Shown: positions 8,527 through 17,418, numbered from the stretch's first letter. The stretch is 64,000 nucleotides of DNA from Microbacteriaceae bacterium (GCA_019638805.1 JAHBTA010000002.1:372001-436000); one strand, 5' to 3'. Translations and numbers: made by a program. The notes: generated by a model not told the origin, from the sequence alone.

Positions 8527-9732
8527 ATGGACTGGCAGACCCCGGAAGACGCCGTGCCGTCGGCCTTCGTCACGGAGTCCAACCGCCGTTCCCTCGTCGG
8601 CGCGCCACCCGCGTCGGGTGCGTGGCGGGCCGGGGATGCCCCGGGCGACCGGCGGTTCGTATCCATCGGCGAACTTCCGCTGGAGTTCGGCGGTGTGCTC
8701 CCCGGCGTCACGATCGCCTACGAGACCTGGGGCACCCTGAACCCCTCGGGCAGCAACGCCGTCCTCGTTCTGCACGCGCTCACGGGCGACAGCCACGTCA
8801 CGGGTCGGGCAGGTCCCGGGCACCCCACCGCGGGCTGGTGGCCCGGCCTGGTGGGCGAGGGCAGGGTGCTCGATCCGGACGAATGGTTCGTCATCGCGCC
8901 GAACATGGTCGGCGGATGCCAGGGCTCCACCGGACCCGCATCGATCGCCCCGGATGGTCACGAGTGGGGGCCGCGCTTCCCGTACCTCACGATCCGGGAT
9001 CAGGTGGAGGCTCAGCGCCGATTCGCCACCGCGCTGGGGATCGAGCGCTTCGCCCTCGTGACCGGCGGCTCGATGGGTGGGATGCAGGCGCTCGAGTGGG
9101 CGGCCGGTTCACCCGAGCGGGTCGAACGGGTCGCGATCCTGGCGGCACCACCGGTCTCGACCGCGGATCAGATCGCCCTGAACTCGGTGCAGAGCGAGGC
9201 GATCCGCTTCGACCCGGCCTTCGCGGGTGGTGAGTACTACGACGCCCCGGACGGCGCCGGTCCGCACCGCGGGCTCGCGCTCGCGCGTCGGATGGCGCTG
9301 CTCAACTACCGCTCCCCCACCGAGCTCAACGACCGCTTCGAGCGCAGTTGGCAGAGCGGCGTGAGTCCGCTCGGCGACAGCGGACGCTTCGCCGTGGAGA
9401 GCTACCTGGACTTCCACGGTAACAAGTTCACCCGGCGATTCGACGCGAACAGCTATCTCGTGCTGGTCGACGCGATGAGCTCGCACGACGTCGGACGGGA
9501 TCGCGGAGGCGTCGCCGCCGCGCTCGAGGCGGCCACCCCGCACGCGCTCGTGCTCGGCATCGACAGCGACCGGCTCTTCCCGGTACCCGGTCAGCAGGAG
9601 ATCGCGCGGCACTTGCCCGGCAACATCGACGGCGACGACCCGATCGTGATCACCTCACCCTTCGGGCACGACGCGTTCCTCATCGAGGACGAACTCGTAG
9701 GCGCCCAGCTGCGGCGGCTGCTAGAACACTGA
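8527..9732 (+). CDS. metX: Homoserine O-acetyltransferase
   Basis: Acetylates homoserine with acetyl-CoA to give the substrate of MetY. 401 residues, alpha/beta-hydrolase fold. Motifs: YETWGTLNP, VLHALTGDSHVTG, NMVGGCQGSTGPAS, nucleophile Ser182 in GGSMGGMQALEW, Asp348 in IDSDRLFP and His381 in SPFGHDAFLIE. The N-terminal 40 residues are longer and more acidic than in most homologues. The ATG is 6 nt after a GAGAAT box; the inverted repeat described separately lies just upstream. Next gene starts one base after the stop. Confidence 0.96.
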   Translation: MDWQTPEDAVPSAFVTESNRRSLVGAPPASGAWRAGDAPGDRRFVSIGELPLEFGGVLPGVTIAYETWGTLNPSGSNAVLVLHALTGDSHVTGRAGPGHPTAGWWPGLVGEGRVLDPDEWFVIAPNMVGGCQGSTGPASIAPDGHEWGPRFPYLTIRDQVEAQRRFATALGIERFALVTGGSMGGMQALEWAAGSPERVERVAILAAPPVSTADQIALNSVQSEAIRFDPAFAGGEYYDAPDGAGPHRGLALARRMALLNYRSPTELNDRFERSWQSGVSPLGDSGRFAVESYLDFHGNKFTRRFDANSYLVLVDAMSSHDVGRDRGGVAAALEAATPHALVLGIDSDRLFPVPGQQEIARHLPGNIDGDDPIVITSPFGHDAFLIEDELVGAQLRRLLEH

Positions 9733-9733
9733 C

Positions 9734-10594
9734 ATGACCCGTCGCGTCGTCGCCATGCTCCTGGTGACCGCTGCGGTCGGACTCGGGCTAAGTGCATGCG
9801 ACCTCAACGCGATCCCCCACGAGGAACCCGATGATGTCCGGGTCTCGGTCTACCAACCCCGGCCAGACGTCGCGAAGAACCGCATCGCCATTCAGATCCA
9901 CAACGACGGATCCGAACCGATCACCATCACGAGTGCCCGACTGAACTCGAGCTACTTCTCCGACCCGTTCGTCTGGGAACCGGGAACGGCGACGGTGCCG
10001 CCGGGATACGCGATCGATCTCCGGGTCGACATCCCGCTCGATGCGGTCTGCGACGGCCGGCCGGCCGAGCACTCGGTGTCGTTCACCTGGACGCAGGGCG
10101 ACGCGTCCGGGGCGTGGGACGAGGTTCCCGACGATCCGTTCCACGTCCTGGATCTGCTTCATGACGCAGCGTGCCTCGTGGAATCCGTTGACGGCGTCGC
10201 CACGCTGACGGCCCGGACCCTCACGCCCCCGGCCCTCATGCCGGGGCCCGCCGACCTCCTGATCACGGCGTTCCCTCACCCGTCGTCACAGGGGTCGTTC
10301 ACGATCGACGCCGTGCACAGCACGACCCTCCTGAACCCGGCCGGGCCCGACGGCGTCGGGGTGTCCGAACTGCCGCTCGGCATCGAGGTCTCCGCGGCGG
10401 GCCCGGACGAGGTGCACATCCCGATCGTCCCGAACCGGTGCGACGCCCACGCGCTGGCCGAGGACAAGGTGGGGACCCGCATCCCGCTCTATGTGACCGG
10501 GCCGGACGGAACCGAGGGTCGACTCGTGCTCGCTGCCGACAACGACCTGCGCGCGCAGATGTACGCGTTCTACCGGGCCTACTGCGGGCTCTGA
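9734..10594 (+). CDS. Predicted lipoprotein of unknown function
   Basis: 286 residues. Sec signal MTRRVVAMLLVTAAVGLGL followed by the lipobox LSAC with the lipid-attached Cys at 22. The mature part is beta-rich, without helices long enough to cross a membrane, and has four further cysteines (AVCDGRP, AACLVES, NRCDAHA, AYCGL) that could form two disulfides outside the cell. The opening RVSVYQPRPDVAKNRIAIQI followed by HNDGSEPITITSARL looks like an immunoglobulin-type beta sandwich. It begins one base after the metX stop, so it is probably cotranscribed, but nothing links it to methionine. Family not recognised. Confidence 0.75.
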   Translation: MTRRVVAMLLVTAAVGLGLSACDLNAIPHEEPDDVRVSVYQPRPDVAKNRIAIQIHNDGSEPITITSARLNSSYFSDPFVWEPGTATVPPGYAIDLRVDIPLDAVCDGRPAEHSVSFTWTQGDASGAWDEVPDDPFHVLDLLHDAACLVESVDGVATLTARTLTPPALMPGPADLLITAFPHPSSQGSFTIDAVHSTTLLNPAGPDGVGVSELPLGIEVSAAGPDEVHIPIVPNRCDAHALAEDKVGTRIPLYVTGPDGTEGRLVLAADNDLRAQMYAFYRAYCGL

Positions 10595-10598
10595 CGCT

Positions 10599-10617
10599 CC
10601 GGTGGCACCGCCACCGG
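10599..10617 (+). terminator. Short hairpin after the lipoprotein gene
   Basis: ccggtgg / ccaccgg stem of 7 bp with a 5-nt loop, starting 5 nt after the stop codon. No U-tract, so a weak or Rho-assisted end at best. Confidence 0.35.
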
Positions 10618-10658
10618 CCCGACCACCGGCCCCACCACCGGCCCACCCACCAGCCGAC
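10611..10658. repeat. Intergenic 12-bp tandem repeat (4 units) before the kinase operon
   Basis: ccaccggcccga / ccaccggcccca / ccaccggcccac / ccaccagccgac. Non-coding, in the 165-bp gap between the lipoprotein gene and the histidine kinase. Confidence 0.75.
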
Positions 10659-10712
10659 CGCTGGGCGATCCGGCCCGCGTGGCACCCCCCGTTCGTGTGA
10701 CGGCCTGTGCCA

Positions 10713-10745
10713 GCATGTCAGCGACATGGTCGGCATGTCAGCGAC
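10713..10745. promoter_or_regulatory. Two 13-bp direct repeats 20 bp apart upstream of the histidine kinase
   Basis: gcatgtcagcgac occurs at 10713-10725 and 10733-10745. The 20-bp period is close to two helical turns, the usual spacing for response-regulator half-sites on one face of DNA. The second copy ends 14 nt before the kinase ATG and next to its CGGAGAG ribosome site, so binding there would repress. Autoregulation by the operon's own regulator is an inference. Confidence 0.5.
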
Positions 10746-10759
10746 CCGGAGAGACCCGC

Positions 10760-11944
10760 ATGGACCTGATCGCGAAGGAGCGGGAACGCCTGCTCCAACG
10801 GGCCGCGCGCGCCTACGGTCTGGGATTCAGCGGAGTTGCTCTGATCTGCGCGATCCTCCCTGGCGCGGTCGACCCGCTCGCACTGGCGATCTCCCTCCCG
10901 CTCTTCGCGGTCCTGGTGCTCGCCCAGATCCGCATGGGGATGGGGCGCTCGCTCGGGTGGGTCGTGCTGGCCCTCGTGGCGGGCGCCGCGATCATCGCGG
11001 TCTACCGCTACGTCGGAGTCGGGCCCTCCCCTGAGGCGGGCTACGCCGCCATCACCGAACTGGGCGCGGCGTCTCTGGCGGCCTGCGCGATCGTGCTCAC
11101 CTCGGGAGCACTGCGCATCGCGCTGCTCGTGGTCGCCTTCCTCGGCGTGGGCGCGCTCACGGTGCTGACTTCGGACGGGGACGCCCACATGCTGCGCACC
11201 GGCGGACTCGTCGTGCTGGGCTGGATCGTCCCCACCGCGATCGCGATCTGGATCAGCGCGGGGGTCCCCCAGGTCGAGAAGCGCATCGCGAGCATCGGCC
11301 GGGCGCACCGCGCCGAGCGCCAGGCCAGTGAGCTCGAGGCGCAGCGCCGGCAGTCCGCTCGCCTGCTGCACGACACGGTTCTGGCGACGCTGACACTCCT
11401 CGCGCACTCCGGCGTCGGGGTCAAGCCCGGCGCACTGCGCGAGCAGGCGGGCGACGATGCCCGACTGCTGCGCCAACTCCGGCTCGGCTCGGCGCCGGTG
11501 ACCCCGCCGGAGGGCGAGGATCTCGTCTCCACCCAGACCTCGCCCCTCCCCGTCATGGAGGAGCCCGTGCTCGGGACCACGCTGGAGTCGGTGCAGCAGC
11601 GCTTCAGCCGGATGGGCCTGCAGGTGAGCTGGCACGGCACGGGTCAGGTGCTGCTGCCGAGCGAGGTGCTCGACGCCTTCCTGCTCGCGCTCGCGGAATG
11701 CCTGGAGAACGTGCGGAGGCACTCCGGGGTCACCGAGGCGCACGTGACCATCACCGAGGACGAAACGATCGTGCGCGCACTGGTCACCGACTCGGGGGTC
11801 GGGTTCGACATCAACGACATCGACGACGCCAAGCTGGGCTTCACCGAGTCGGTGGTCGCCCGCCTCCGGGACGTCGGCGGCAACGCACGGCTGTTCTCCG
11901 CGCCGGGATCGGGGACGACCGTCGTGCTGGAGGTTCCCAGGTGA
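10760..11944 (+). CDS. Two-component sensor histidine kinase, DesK/NarL-partner type
   Basis: 394 residues from the ATG at 10760 (CGGAGAG ribosome site). About five membrane helices within residues 20-168, then a coiled segment (VEKRIASIGRAHRAERQASE) and the phosphoacceptor helix ARLLHDTVLATLTLLAHSG with His204. ATP-binding domain: N-box CLENVRRHSG, G1 box DSGVGFDIND, and the closing SAPGSGTTVVLEVP. No large extracellular sensor loop, so the signal is probably sensed in or at the membrane. Overlaps the next gene by GTGA at 11941-11944 and precedes a LuxR-type response regulator. Confidence 0.88.
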   Translation: MDLIAKERERLLQRAARAYGLGFSGVALICAILPGAVDPLALAISLPLFAVLVLAQIRMGMGRSLGWVVLALVAGAAIIAVYRYVGVGPSPEAGYAAITELGAASLAACAIVLTSGALRIALLVVAFLGVGALTVLTSDGDAHMLRTGGLVVLGWIVPTAIAIWISAGVPQVEKRIASIGRAHRAERQASELEAQRRQSARLLHDTVLATLTLLAHSGVGVKPGALREQAGDDARLLRQLRLGSAPVTPPEGEDLVSTQTSPLPVMEEPVLGTTLESVQQRFSRMGLQVSWHGTGQVLLPSEVLDAFLLALAECLENVRRHSGVTEAHVTITEDETIVRALVTDSGVGFDINDIDDAKLGFTESVVARLRDVGGNARLFSAPGSGTTVVLEVPR

Positions 11945-13215
11945 GCGCCTCCACGTTCTCGGCGCCGGAGGAGAACACCCTCGGGGTCGTCATCACCGGC
12001 GGCCGCAAGCGCGTCAAACAGCCGCGGCGCTCGGGTCGCGCCGCGAACAGCGCCCACCACTCGAGCCTGGGCCTGGCCTTCATCGGGCTGGGCGCGGCGA
12101 TCCTGGTCGTACTGCGCGCCGTCTACGGCTCGAGCTGGTTCATCGCGCTGTGGGGTGTGGGCGAGTACGCCCGGCCCCTCGCGGCCCTGGCCGCCTGGAT
12201 CGTGCTGGCCGCCGTCATCGCCGGAGCCATCATCGCGGCCCGCGTGGTCAACGACCGGCTGCCCGACTGGGTGTTCGCGCTCATCATCACGGGCATCGCC
12301 GTTGCAACCGCGCTGGACGTGGTGTCGATCTGGGGGCTGCAGGACATCGGCCACTACGCGACAGCGGCGGTCGCCGCCGCCACCACGCTCCTGGCGATCG
12401 TCACCGTGCGCGGACCCATCGAGATCCTGGTCGCGACGGGCGGCCTCGGACTCGCCCTTGCCATCGTCATGTTCCTGGATGCGCCCGCGGGCGGACTCAC
12501 CGCCGACTGGATCGCGCCCCAGGTGACCGCGCTGGGCGCCGCCGTGCTGCCGGTCATCATCGGCGTCATCATCGTCGAGGCGTTCCGGCGCATGGTGCAG
12601 GTCGAGCTGGACCGCGTCCTGACGCAGAGCGCGGTGTCGGCCCCGCGCTTCGCGGTCGGCATGCTCGCCTCCGAAGAGCTCGCGCGCCTGGACCTCGCTG
12701 CCGAGGAACTGCTCGACTCGATCGCGACCCGCAAGACCGCCCTGCCGCTGTCCCCCAAGATGGCCTCGATCGCCGCATCCCTGGCCACCGAGCTGCGCCT
12801 GCACCTCATCGAGGGCAGGCGCGAGACCTGGCTCTACCACGCGATCTCCGAGTCCGAGCTCCTGGGGAAATCGGTGACCCTCATCGACAAGTCCTCGCTC
12901 GCGGGCCTGCTCGACCCGTCCCAGCGCGACGGTCTGCTCTCGACCGCGTGGCTCCTGGTGAGCGACGTGACCAAGGGGGCGCAGAGCCGCACGGTCACGG
13001 TGCAGATCGGACCGGTCGAGCCGGGCGAGTCGGAGCTCCCCAGCAACAAGCTGCTCATCCCGATCGCGATCACCACGACGGGCATCCCTCGCAACCGTGT
13101 CGATCCGAGCATCTGGGACGCGATCGGCATGGTCGGGCGATACGCTGACTCCACCCAGGAGGGCAGCCTGCGCGTCGACATCGAATGCATCGTGGACAAC
13201 CCCGCGGACCAGTGA
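11941..13215 (+). CDS. Kinase-like integral membrane protein between sensor kinase and regulator
   Basis: 424 residues from the GTG at 11941, coupled to the kinase by a 4-nt overlap. After a basic 45-residue tail there are about seven hydrophobic segments (roughly 45-225), then a cytoplasmic part of about 200 residues. That part mimics the layout of a kinase core: a long helix ASLATELRLHLIEGRRETW where the His helix would be, and LLSTAWLLVSDVTKGAQSRT where an N-box would be, but the phosphoacceptor HD pair, the N-box Asn and the DxGxG box are absent. It may be a degenerate kinase that modulates the real one. This reading is inference; no named family was recognised. Confidence 0.7.
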   Translation: MSASTFSAPEENTLGVVITGGRKRVKQPRRSGRAANSAHHSSLGLAFIGLGAAILVVLRAVYGSSWFIALWGVGEYARPLAALAAWIVLAAVIAGAIIAARVVNDRLPDWVFALIITGIAVATALDVVSIWGLQDIGHYATAAVAAATTLLAIVTVRGPIEILVATGGLGLALAIVMFLDAPAGGLTADWIAPQVTALGAAVLPVIIGVIIVEAFRRMVQVELDRVLTQSAVSAPRFAVGMLASEELARLDLAAEELLDSIATRKTALPLSPKMASIAASLATELRLHLIEGRRETWLYHAISESELLGKSVTLIDKSSLAGLLDPSQRDGLLSTAWLLVSDVTKGAQSRTVTVQIGPVEPGESELPSNKLLIPIAITTTGIPRNRVDPSIWDAIGMVGRYADSTQEGSLRVDIECIVDNPADQ

Positions 13216-13267
13216 CGGACTCATGACCAGTCGCCCGCACAGCTCCCCAACCGGAAGGACATGACAC

Positions 13268-13927
13268 ATGGCTCCCATCCGCCTCGCCCTCGTCGACGAT
13301 CACAAGATGCTGCTGGGCGCACTGACCGAATGGATCCGCAGCGCGGCTGACGACATTGCGATGGTCGCGGCCGTCAGCAGTTGGCCCGAGCTGCTCACCA
13401 GCCCCGAGTTCCCGGTGGACGTCGTGCTGCTCGACGTCGACCTCAAGGACAACATCCCGGTCGCTCTCAAGATCTCGACGCTCAAGACGACGGGCGTCCG
13501 CGTCGTGCTCATGAGCACTTACTCCGAGCCCAACATCGTGCGCGAGGCGCTCGCCGCCGGCGCCCTCGGCTACCTCGTCAAGAGCGAGCCCGTCGACATG
13601 ATCGTCGAGGCGATCCGCGCGGCCGCTCAGGGCGAGAGCTTCATCTCGGCCGAGCTCGACCTCGCGATCAACGCGGCCGACATCGGCGGGGCCCCCAAGC
13701 TCAGCGCCCAGGAGCGCCGTGTCATGGCGCTGTACGGCGGCGGCGAGCCGGTCAAGTCGGTGGCCTACGAGCTGGGCATCTCCGAGGAGACCGCGAAAAG
13801 CTACCTCAAGCGCATCCGGGAGAAGTACCGCGTGGCCGGGATCGACGTGGGCACCAAGGTGGCGCTGCGCAAGCGCGCGATCCAGGACGGCATCCTCATC
13901 CAGGACGCTCCGACGCAGAGCTTCTGA
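13268..13927 (+). CDS. Two-component response regulator, NarL/LuxR type
   Basis: 219 residues. Receiver domain: acidic pair D10-D11, phosphoacceptor D56 in VVLLDVDLKD, the Thr/Ser site in VVLMSTYSE, Lys in YLVKSEP. DNA-binding part: LSAQERRVMALYGGGEPVKS followed by VAYELGISEETAKSYLKRIREKY, a LuxR-like helix-turn-helix. A good GGAAGG ribosome site precedes the ATG. It follows the kinase and the kinase-like membrane protein and is almost surely their output. The last codons and the stop lie in a 30-bp tandem duplication shared with the convergent MFS gene. Confidence 0.92.
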   Translation: MAPIRLALVDDHKMLLGALTEWIRSAADDIAMVAAVSSWPELLTSPEFPVDVVLLDVDLKDNIPVALKISTLKTTGVRVVLMSTYSEPNIVREALAAGALGYLVKSEPVDMIVEAIRAAAQGESFISAELDLAINAADIGGAPKLSAQERRVMALYGGGEPVKSVAYELGISEETAKSYLKRIREKYRVAGIDVGTKVALRKRAIQDGILIQDAPTQSF

Positions 13928-13966
13928 GCGCCGGGCTTCTAGACGCAGAGCTTCTAGGCGCCGGGC
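13912..13966. repeat. 30-bp-period duplication across the 3' ends of two convergent genes
   Basis: gacgcagagcttct plus gcgccgggc appears at 13912-13936 and again at 13942-13966 with only a GA/AG swap. The first copy encodes the end and stop of the response regulator; the second holds the stop of the MFS gene on the other strand. Confidence 0.8.
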
Positions 13967-15171
13967 GTTCGGGCGCGCACGGCCCGCTCCGTGAGGGCGC
14001 CCGCGAGCGCGAAGAGCACGCCGGGCACGCACATCGCGAGCCCCAGCCAGGTGGGGGCGACGTAGCCGAGACCGGCCGCGATCACGACGCCGCCCAGGAA
14101 CGCGCCCAGGCTGTTGCCGATGTTGAGGGCCGAGTGGTTGACGGCCGCGGCGATCGTCTGGGCGTCGCCCGCGACATCCATGAGCCGGGTCTGCACGACC
14201 GGGTTGAGAGCGGCCGCCGAGGCGCCCACCAGGAAGATCCCGGCGAACAGGCCCACGGGCGACGCGGCGGTGAGCGCCAGCACGGTGAGCGACGCGGCGA
14301 AGACCGCGAAGCAGACGAACATCGCGCGAACCGTCCCGCCGTCGGCGAGCCGACCGCCCAGCAGATTGCCCACGGTCATGCCGAGCCCCATGGCGACGAG
14401 CACGAAGGGCACGGCCGCCGCATCCAGACCGGTGACCTCGGTCGTGAGCGGCGCGACGTAGCTGTACACCGCGAAGAAGCCGCCGAACCCGATCGCACCG
14501 GTCAGAAGCGCGAACCACACCGGGATGCGCGCGAAGACCCCCAGCTCGCGCCGGAAGGTCGCCTCCGGGTCCCCCGGCTGTGCGGGCACGAAGGCGAGGA
14601 TTGCGACGAAGGTGAGCGCGAAGATCCCGGCGACCACGAGGTACGAGGCCCGCCAGCCCGCGTTCTGGCCCAGCAGCGTGATGACCGGAACGCCCACCAC
14701 GTTGGCGATGGTGAGCCCGAGCAGCACGAAGGCCACCCCGCGCCCCCGGTTGCCCGGCCCCATGAGGTCGGCCGCGACGAGTGCCGCGACCCCAAAGTAC
14801 GCGCCATGCGGGAGTCCCGCGACGAACCGCGCGGCGACCACGAGCTCGAAGCTCGGCATGAGCGCCGAGGCGAGCGTCCCGAGGGTGAAGGCAAGTGCGA
14901 GCGCCAGCAGCAGTCGGCGGCGCGGGAGCCGTGCCGCGAAGGCCGCGATGGTCGGTGCCCCCACGACGACCCCGGCTGCGTAGGCCGAGATCATCCAGCC
15001 GGCCTGGCCGATCCCCTCCTCCGGGGATGCCGCGTACACGGGCCCGAGCAGCTCGCGGGCGATCTCGGGCAGCAGGCCCATGGCGATGAACTCGGTCGCT
15101 CCGATGCCGAAGCCGCCGATCGCCAGGGCGAGCAGGGCGAGCCGCCGACGGGCGACGGGCAGTTCGGTCAT
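13954..15171 (-). CDS. MFS transporter, DHA1 type (AraJ/CmlA-like)
   Basis: 405 residues, twelve helices. Helix 1 motif GGFGIGATEFIAMGLLPEIA and the SAYAAGVVVGAP segment of helix 2 are those of the DHA1 sugar/drug efflux group that includes AraJ and chloramphenicol exporters. Helix 5 holds the antiporter-type GxxxGP-like stretch GLTIANVVGVPV. Plasma membrane, proton-coupled export of a small molecule; substrate unknown. Its ATG overlaps the stop of the GT87-like gene (ATGA), so both are cotranscribed. The stop codon falls in the second copy of a short tandem duplication. Confidence 0.85.
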   Translation of the reverse strand: MTELPVARRRLALLALAIGGFGIGATEFIAMGLLPEIARELLGPVYAASPEEGIGQAGWMISAYAAGVVVGAPTIAAFAARLPRRRLLLALALAFTLGTLASALMPSFELVVAARFVAGLPHGAYFGVAALVAADLMGPGNRGRGVAFVLLGLTIANVVGVPVITLLGQNAGWRASYLVVAGIFALTFVAILAFVPAQPGDPEATFRRELGVFARIPVWFALLTGAIGFGGFFAVYSYVAPLTTEVTGLDAAAVPFVLVAMGLGMTVGNLLGGRLADGGTVRAMFVCFAVFAASLTVLALTAASPVGLFAGIFLVGASAAALNPVVQTRLMDVAGDAQTIAAAVNHSALNIGNSLGAFLGGVVIAAGLGYVAPTWLGLAMCVPGVLFALAGALTERAVRARTPGA

Positions 15172-16469
15172 ACCGGCGTCTCCCTCGAGCTCGCCATGCG
15201 CCCGGCTGCGATGTCCCCGCGTTCCCGGATCTCATCCACGACCGCGACGACCGCCCAGGCGAGAAGCGCGATGTACAGAACGTTGCGGGCGCTCAGCACG
15301 AGCAGGAGCGTGAAATCGAGCCCCAGCAGCTGGTCGTACAGATACGGATAGATGAGCTGGGTCATGCCCGCGATCACAAGCGCCAGCACGGCCGGTGTGC
15401 GGAACGAGCGCCCCCGCCCGGTCAGCCGGGTCACGAGCCCCAGGACGATGGGCACCGCGAGCCAGGTCACGAACTGCGGCGACCCCACCTTGTTGAACAC
15501 GATGAGCGCGGTCGTGAGCGCGAGCATGAGAGGCGGCAGCAGCTCGGTCGCCGGCACCCCGCGCCGGGTCGCGAACCACCCGAGCGCGAGCAGCGCCGCC
15601 GCCGCGATCGCCAGCAGGGGCGTCGTGATGCCCGCCGCCGCGACCGTTCCCGGGCCGATCACCTGGAAGGTCAGGATCGCCTGGTCGTAGTACACCAGGC
15701 TGCGCGTGGAGTGCGACGCGAACGCGTCCCACATCCAGAACGTCCCCACGATCGATTCGACCTGCAGGCCGCGTCCGGTCTGCTGCCCGATGAAGCTCAG
15801 GATGCGCGGCCCGGCCCCCAGCGCGAGCGGCACGACCGCGATCGCTAGCGACGCGATCGCCGCGGCGAGCGCGATCCGCCACCGGCTGCGGAGGGCCACC
15901 ATGGCCGCCGCGATGAGCGCGGCCGGCCACACCTTGATCCAGGTGGCGACCGTCAGGAGCACGGCGGCCAGACGCGGGGCCGAGGCGAGCGCCAGAACCC
16001 CCATGATGGCGACCGGAACCGTGATCGAGTCGATGCGCCCGAGGGCCACCGGTCCGAGCAGGAGCAGGAACCCGAGCCACCACCACCCCGCGATCGCCAG
16101 CCGGCGGTCGCGGGACGCACCGGTCAGGGCGGCGAAGGCCACGGCATCCACCAGCATGACCATGCTCAGCCAGGTGCTCGCGTACAGGTCCGGACCGAGC
16201 ACATGCGCCGCCAGCATGGGCACGAGCGCCAGGATCGGGTACACCCAGTCCAGGTCGATCCCGACCCAGAGCCCGGCATCGAGTCCGTTCTGCACCCAGT
16301 AGCGGTAGATGAGCGTGACATCGCCCAGCGGGAGGCCCGGCCCGTACAGCCCGAGCATCCCGAGCCAGAAGTGCACGAGGACGAAAGCGCTCCACAGCGG
16401 CACCGGATGGCTCGCCCACGCCATCGCCGACCGCCGGGTGCCGGCCGAAGGCGGCGCAGCATCCGTCAT
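15168..16469 (-). CDS. Polytopic membrane protein, GT87/DUF2029-like mannosyltransferase
   Basis: 433 residues from the ATG at 16469, about eleven membrane helices. Features of the GT87/DUF2029 group: early GLPLGDVTLIYRYWVQNGLD with the acidic pair in the first outer loop, DLDWVYPILAL, and TWIKVWPAALI in the middle. In mycobacteria such proteins use polyprenyl-phosphate mannose to build lipoglycans and glycoproteins outside the membrane; that role here is by family only. The ATG is 6 nt after TACGCT (leaderless pattern). Upstream partner of the MFS gene; divergent from the ABC importer. Confidence 0.75.
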   Translation of the reverse strand: MTDAAPPSAGTRRSAMAWASHPVPLWSAFVLVHFWLGMLGLYGPGLPLGDVTLIYRYWVQNGLDAGLWVGIDLDWVYPILALVPMLAAHVLGPDLYASTWLSMVMLVDAVAFAALTGASRDRRLAIAGWWWLGFLLLLGPVALGRIDSITVPVAIMGVLALASAPRLAAVLLTVATWIKVWPAALIAAAMVALRSRWRIALAAAIASLAIAVVPLALGAGPRILSFIGQQTGRGLQVESIVGTFWMWDAFASHSTRSLVYYDQAILTFQVIGPGTVAAAGITTPLLAIAAAALLALGWFATRRGVPATELLPPLMLALTTALIVFNKVGSPQFVTWLAVPIVLGLVTRLTGRGRSFRTPAVLALVIAGMTQLIYPYLYDQLLGLDFTLLLVLSARNVLYIALLAWAVVAVVDEIRERGDIAAGRMASSRETPV

Positions 16470-16540
16470 TGCTCCAGCGTACGGCGTCACGAAACGCAAC
16501 CCGGACCGCCGGTGTCGCGGGCACGCATCAGAATGGGGAC

Positions 16541-17386
16541 ATGACACGTTCCCTGCTCCGCCGCACCGCCGCCGCCTCCGTCGCGGCCGCCGCAGCACTC
16601 GCGCTCGCCCTCACCGGCTGCCAGACCCCGTCCGACTCCGGCTCCGGGGGCGGCGACGGCTACGTCACCCCCGGCAAGATCACCATCGGAACGGGCGAGC
16701 CCGCGTACTACCCCTGGGTCATCGACGACGCCCCCGAGACCGGCGAGGGCTTCGAGGCCGCCATCGCCTACGCGGTGGCCGAGCAACTCGGTTTCGACAA
16801 GGACGACGTCGTCTGGGTGCGCACCACCTTCGACGAGGCCATCGCGCCGGGCCCGAAGGACTTCGACTTCAACCTGCAGCAGTTCTCGATCACGCCCGAG
16901 CGCGCCGAGAACATCGACTTCAGCTCGCCCTACTACGAGACCACCCAGGTCGTCGTGACGGTCGAGTCCTCCCCCGCGGCCGGCGCGAGCAGCATCGCCG
17001 ACCTCAAGCCCCTGCTCATCGGCGCCCAGGTCGGCACGACGAGCTTCCAGGCCATCGAGAGCCAGATCGCACCCGACCAGGGCGCGCAGGCCTTCAACAC
17101 CAACGACGACGCCAAGCTGGCCCTCGAGTCGGGCCAGGTGGACGCCATCGTGGTCGACCTGCCGACCGCGTTCTACCTGACGGGCGTCGAGCTCACGGGC
17201 GGCAAGCTCGTGGGTCAGCTGCCGGTCACCGGCGGCGGCGACCAGTTCGGCCTGGTGCTCGGCAAGGACAGCCCGCTGACCGCCGACGTCACGGCCGCGG
17301 TCGACGCGCTGCGCGAGAACGGCACCCTGCAGGCCATCGCCGACGAGTGGCTGGCCGACGCGGGGAGCGCACCCGTCCTGAAATAG
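16541..17386 (+). CDS. Polar amino-acid ABC transporter, substrate-binding lipoprotein
   Basis: 281 residues from the ATG at 16541 (CAGAAT box 6 nt upstream). Signal MTRSLLRRTAAASVAAAA and lipobox LTGC with lipidated Cys27. The mature protein is a cluster-3 solute-binding protein: ITIGTGEPAYYPWVIDD, a helix GFEAAIAYAVAEQLGF, the hinge strand NIDFSSPYYETTQVVVT and QVGTTSFQAI. It captures a polar amino acid or opine outside the cell and delivers it to the permease encoded next. An odd point is the large Ala run in the signal peptide. Ligand unknown. Confidence 0.9.
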   Translation: MTRSLLRRTAAASVAAAAALALALTGCQTPSDSGSGGGDGYVTPGKITIGTGEPAYYPWVIDDAPETGEGFEAAIAYAVAEQLGFDKDDVVWVRTTFDEAIAPGPKDFDFNLQQFSITPERAENIDFSSPYYETTQVVVTVESSPAAGASSIADLKPLLIGAQVGTTSFQAIESQIAPDQGAQAFNTNDDAKLALESGQVDAIVVDLPTAFYLTGVELTGGKLVGQLPVTGGGDQFGLVLGKDSPLTADVTAAVDALRENGTLQAIADEWLADAGSAPVLK

Positions 17387-17418
17387 GCCGACCCGCCGTA
17401 ACCGGCTAGCCTCGCGGC

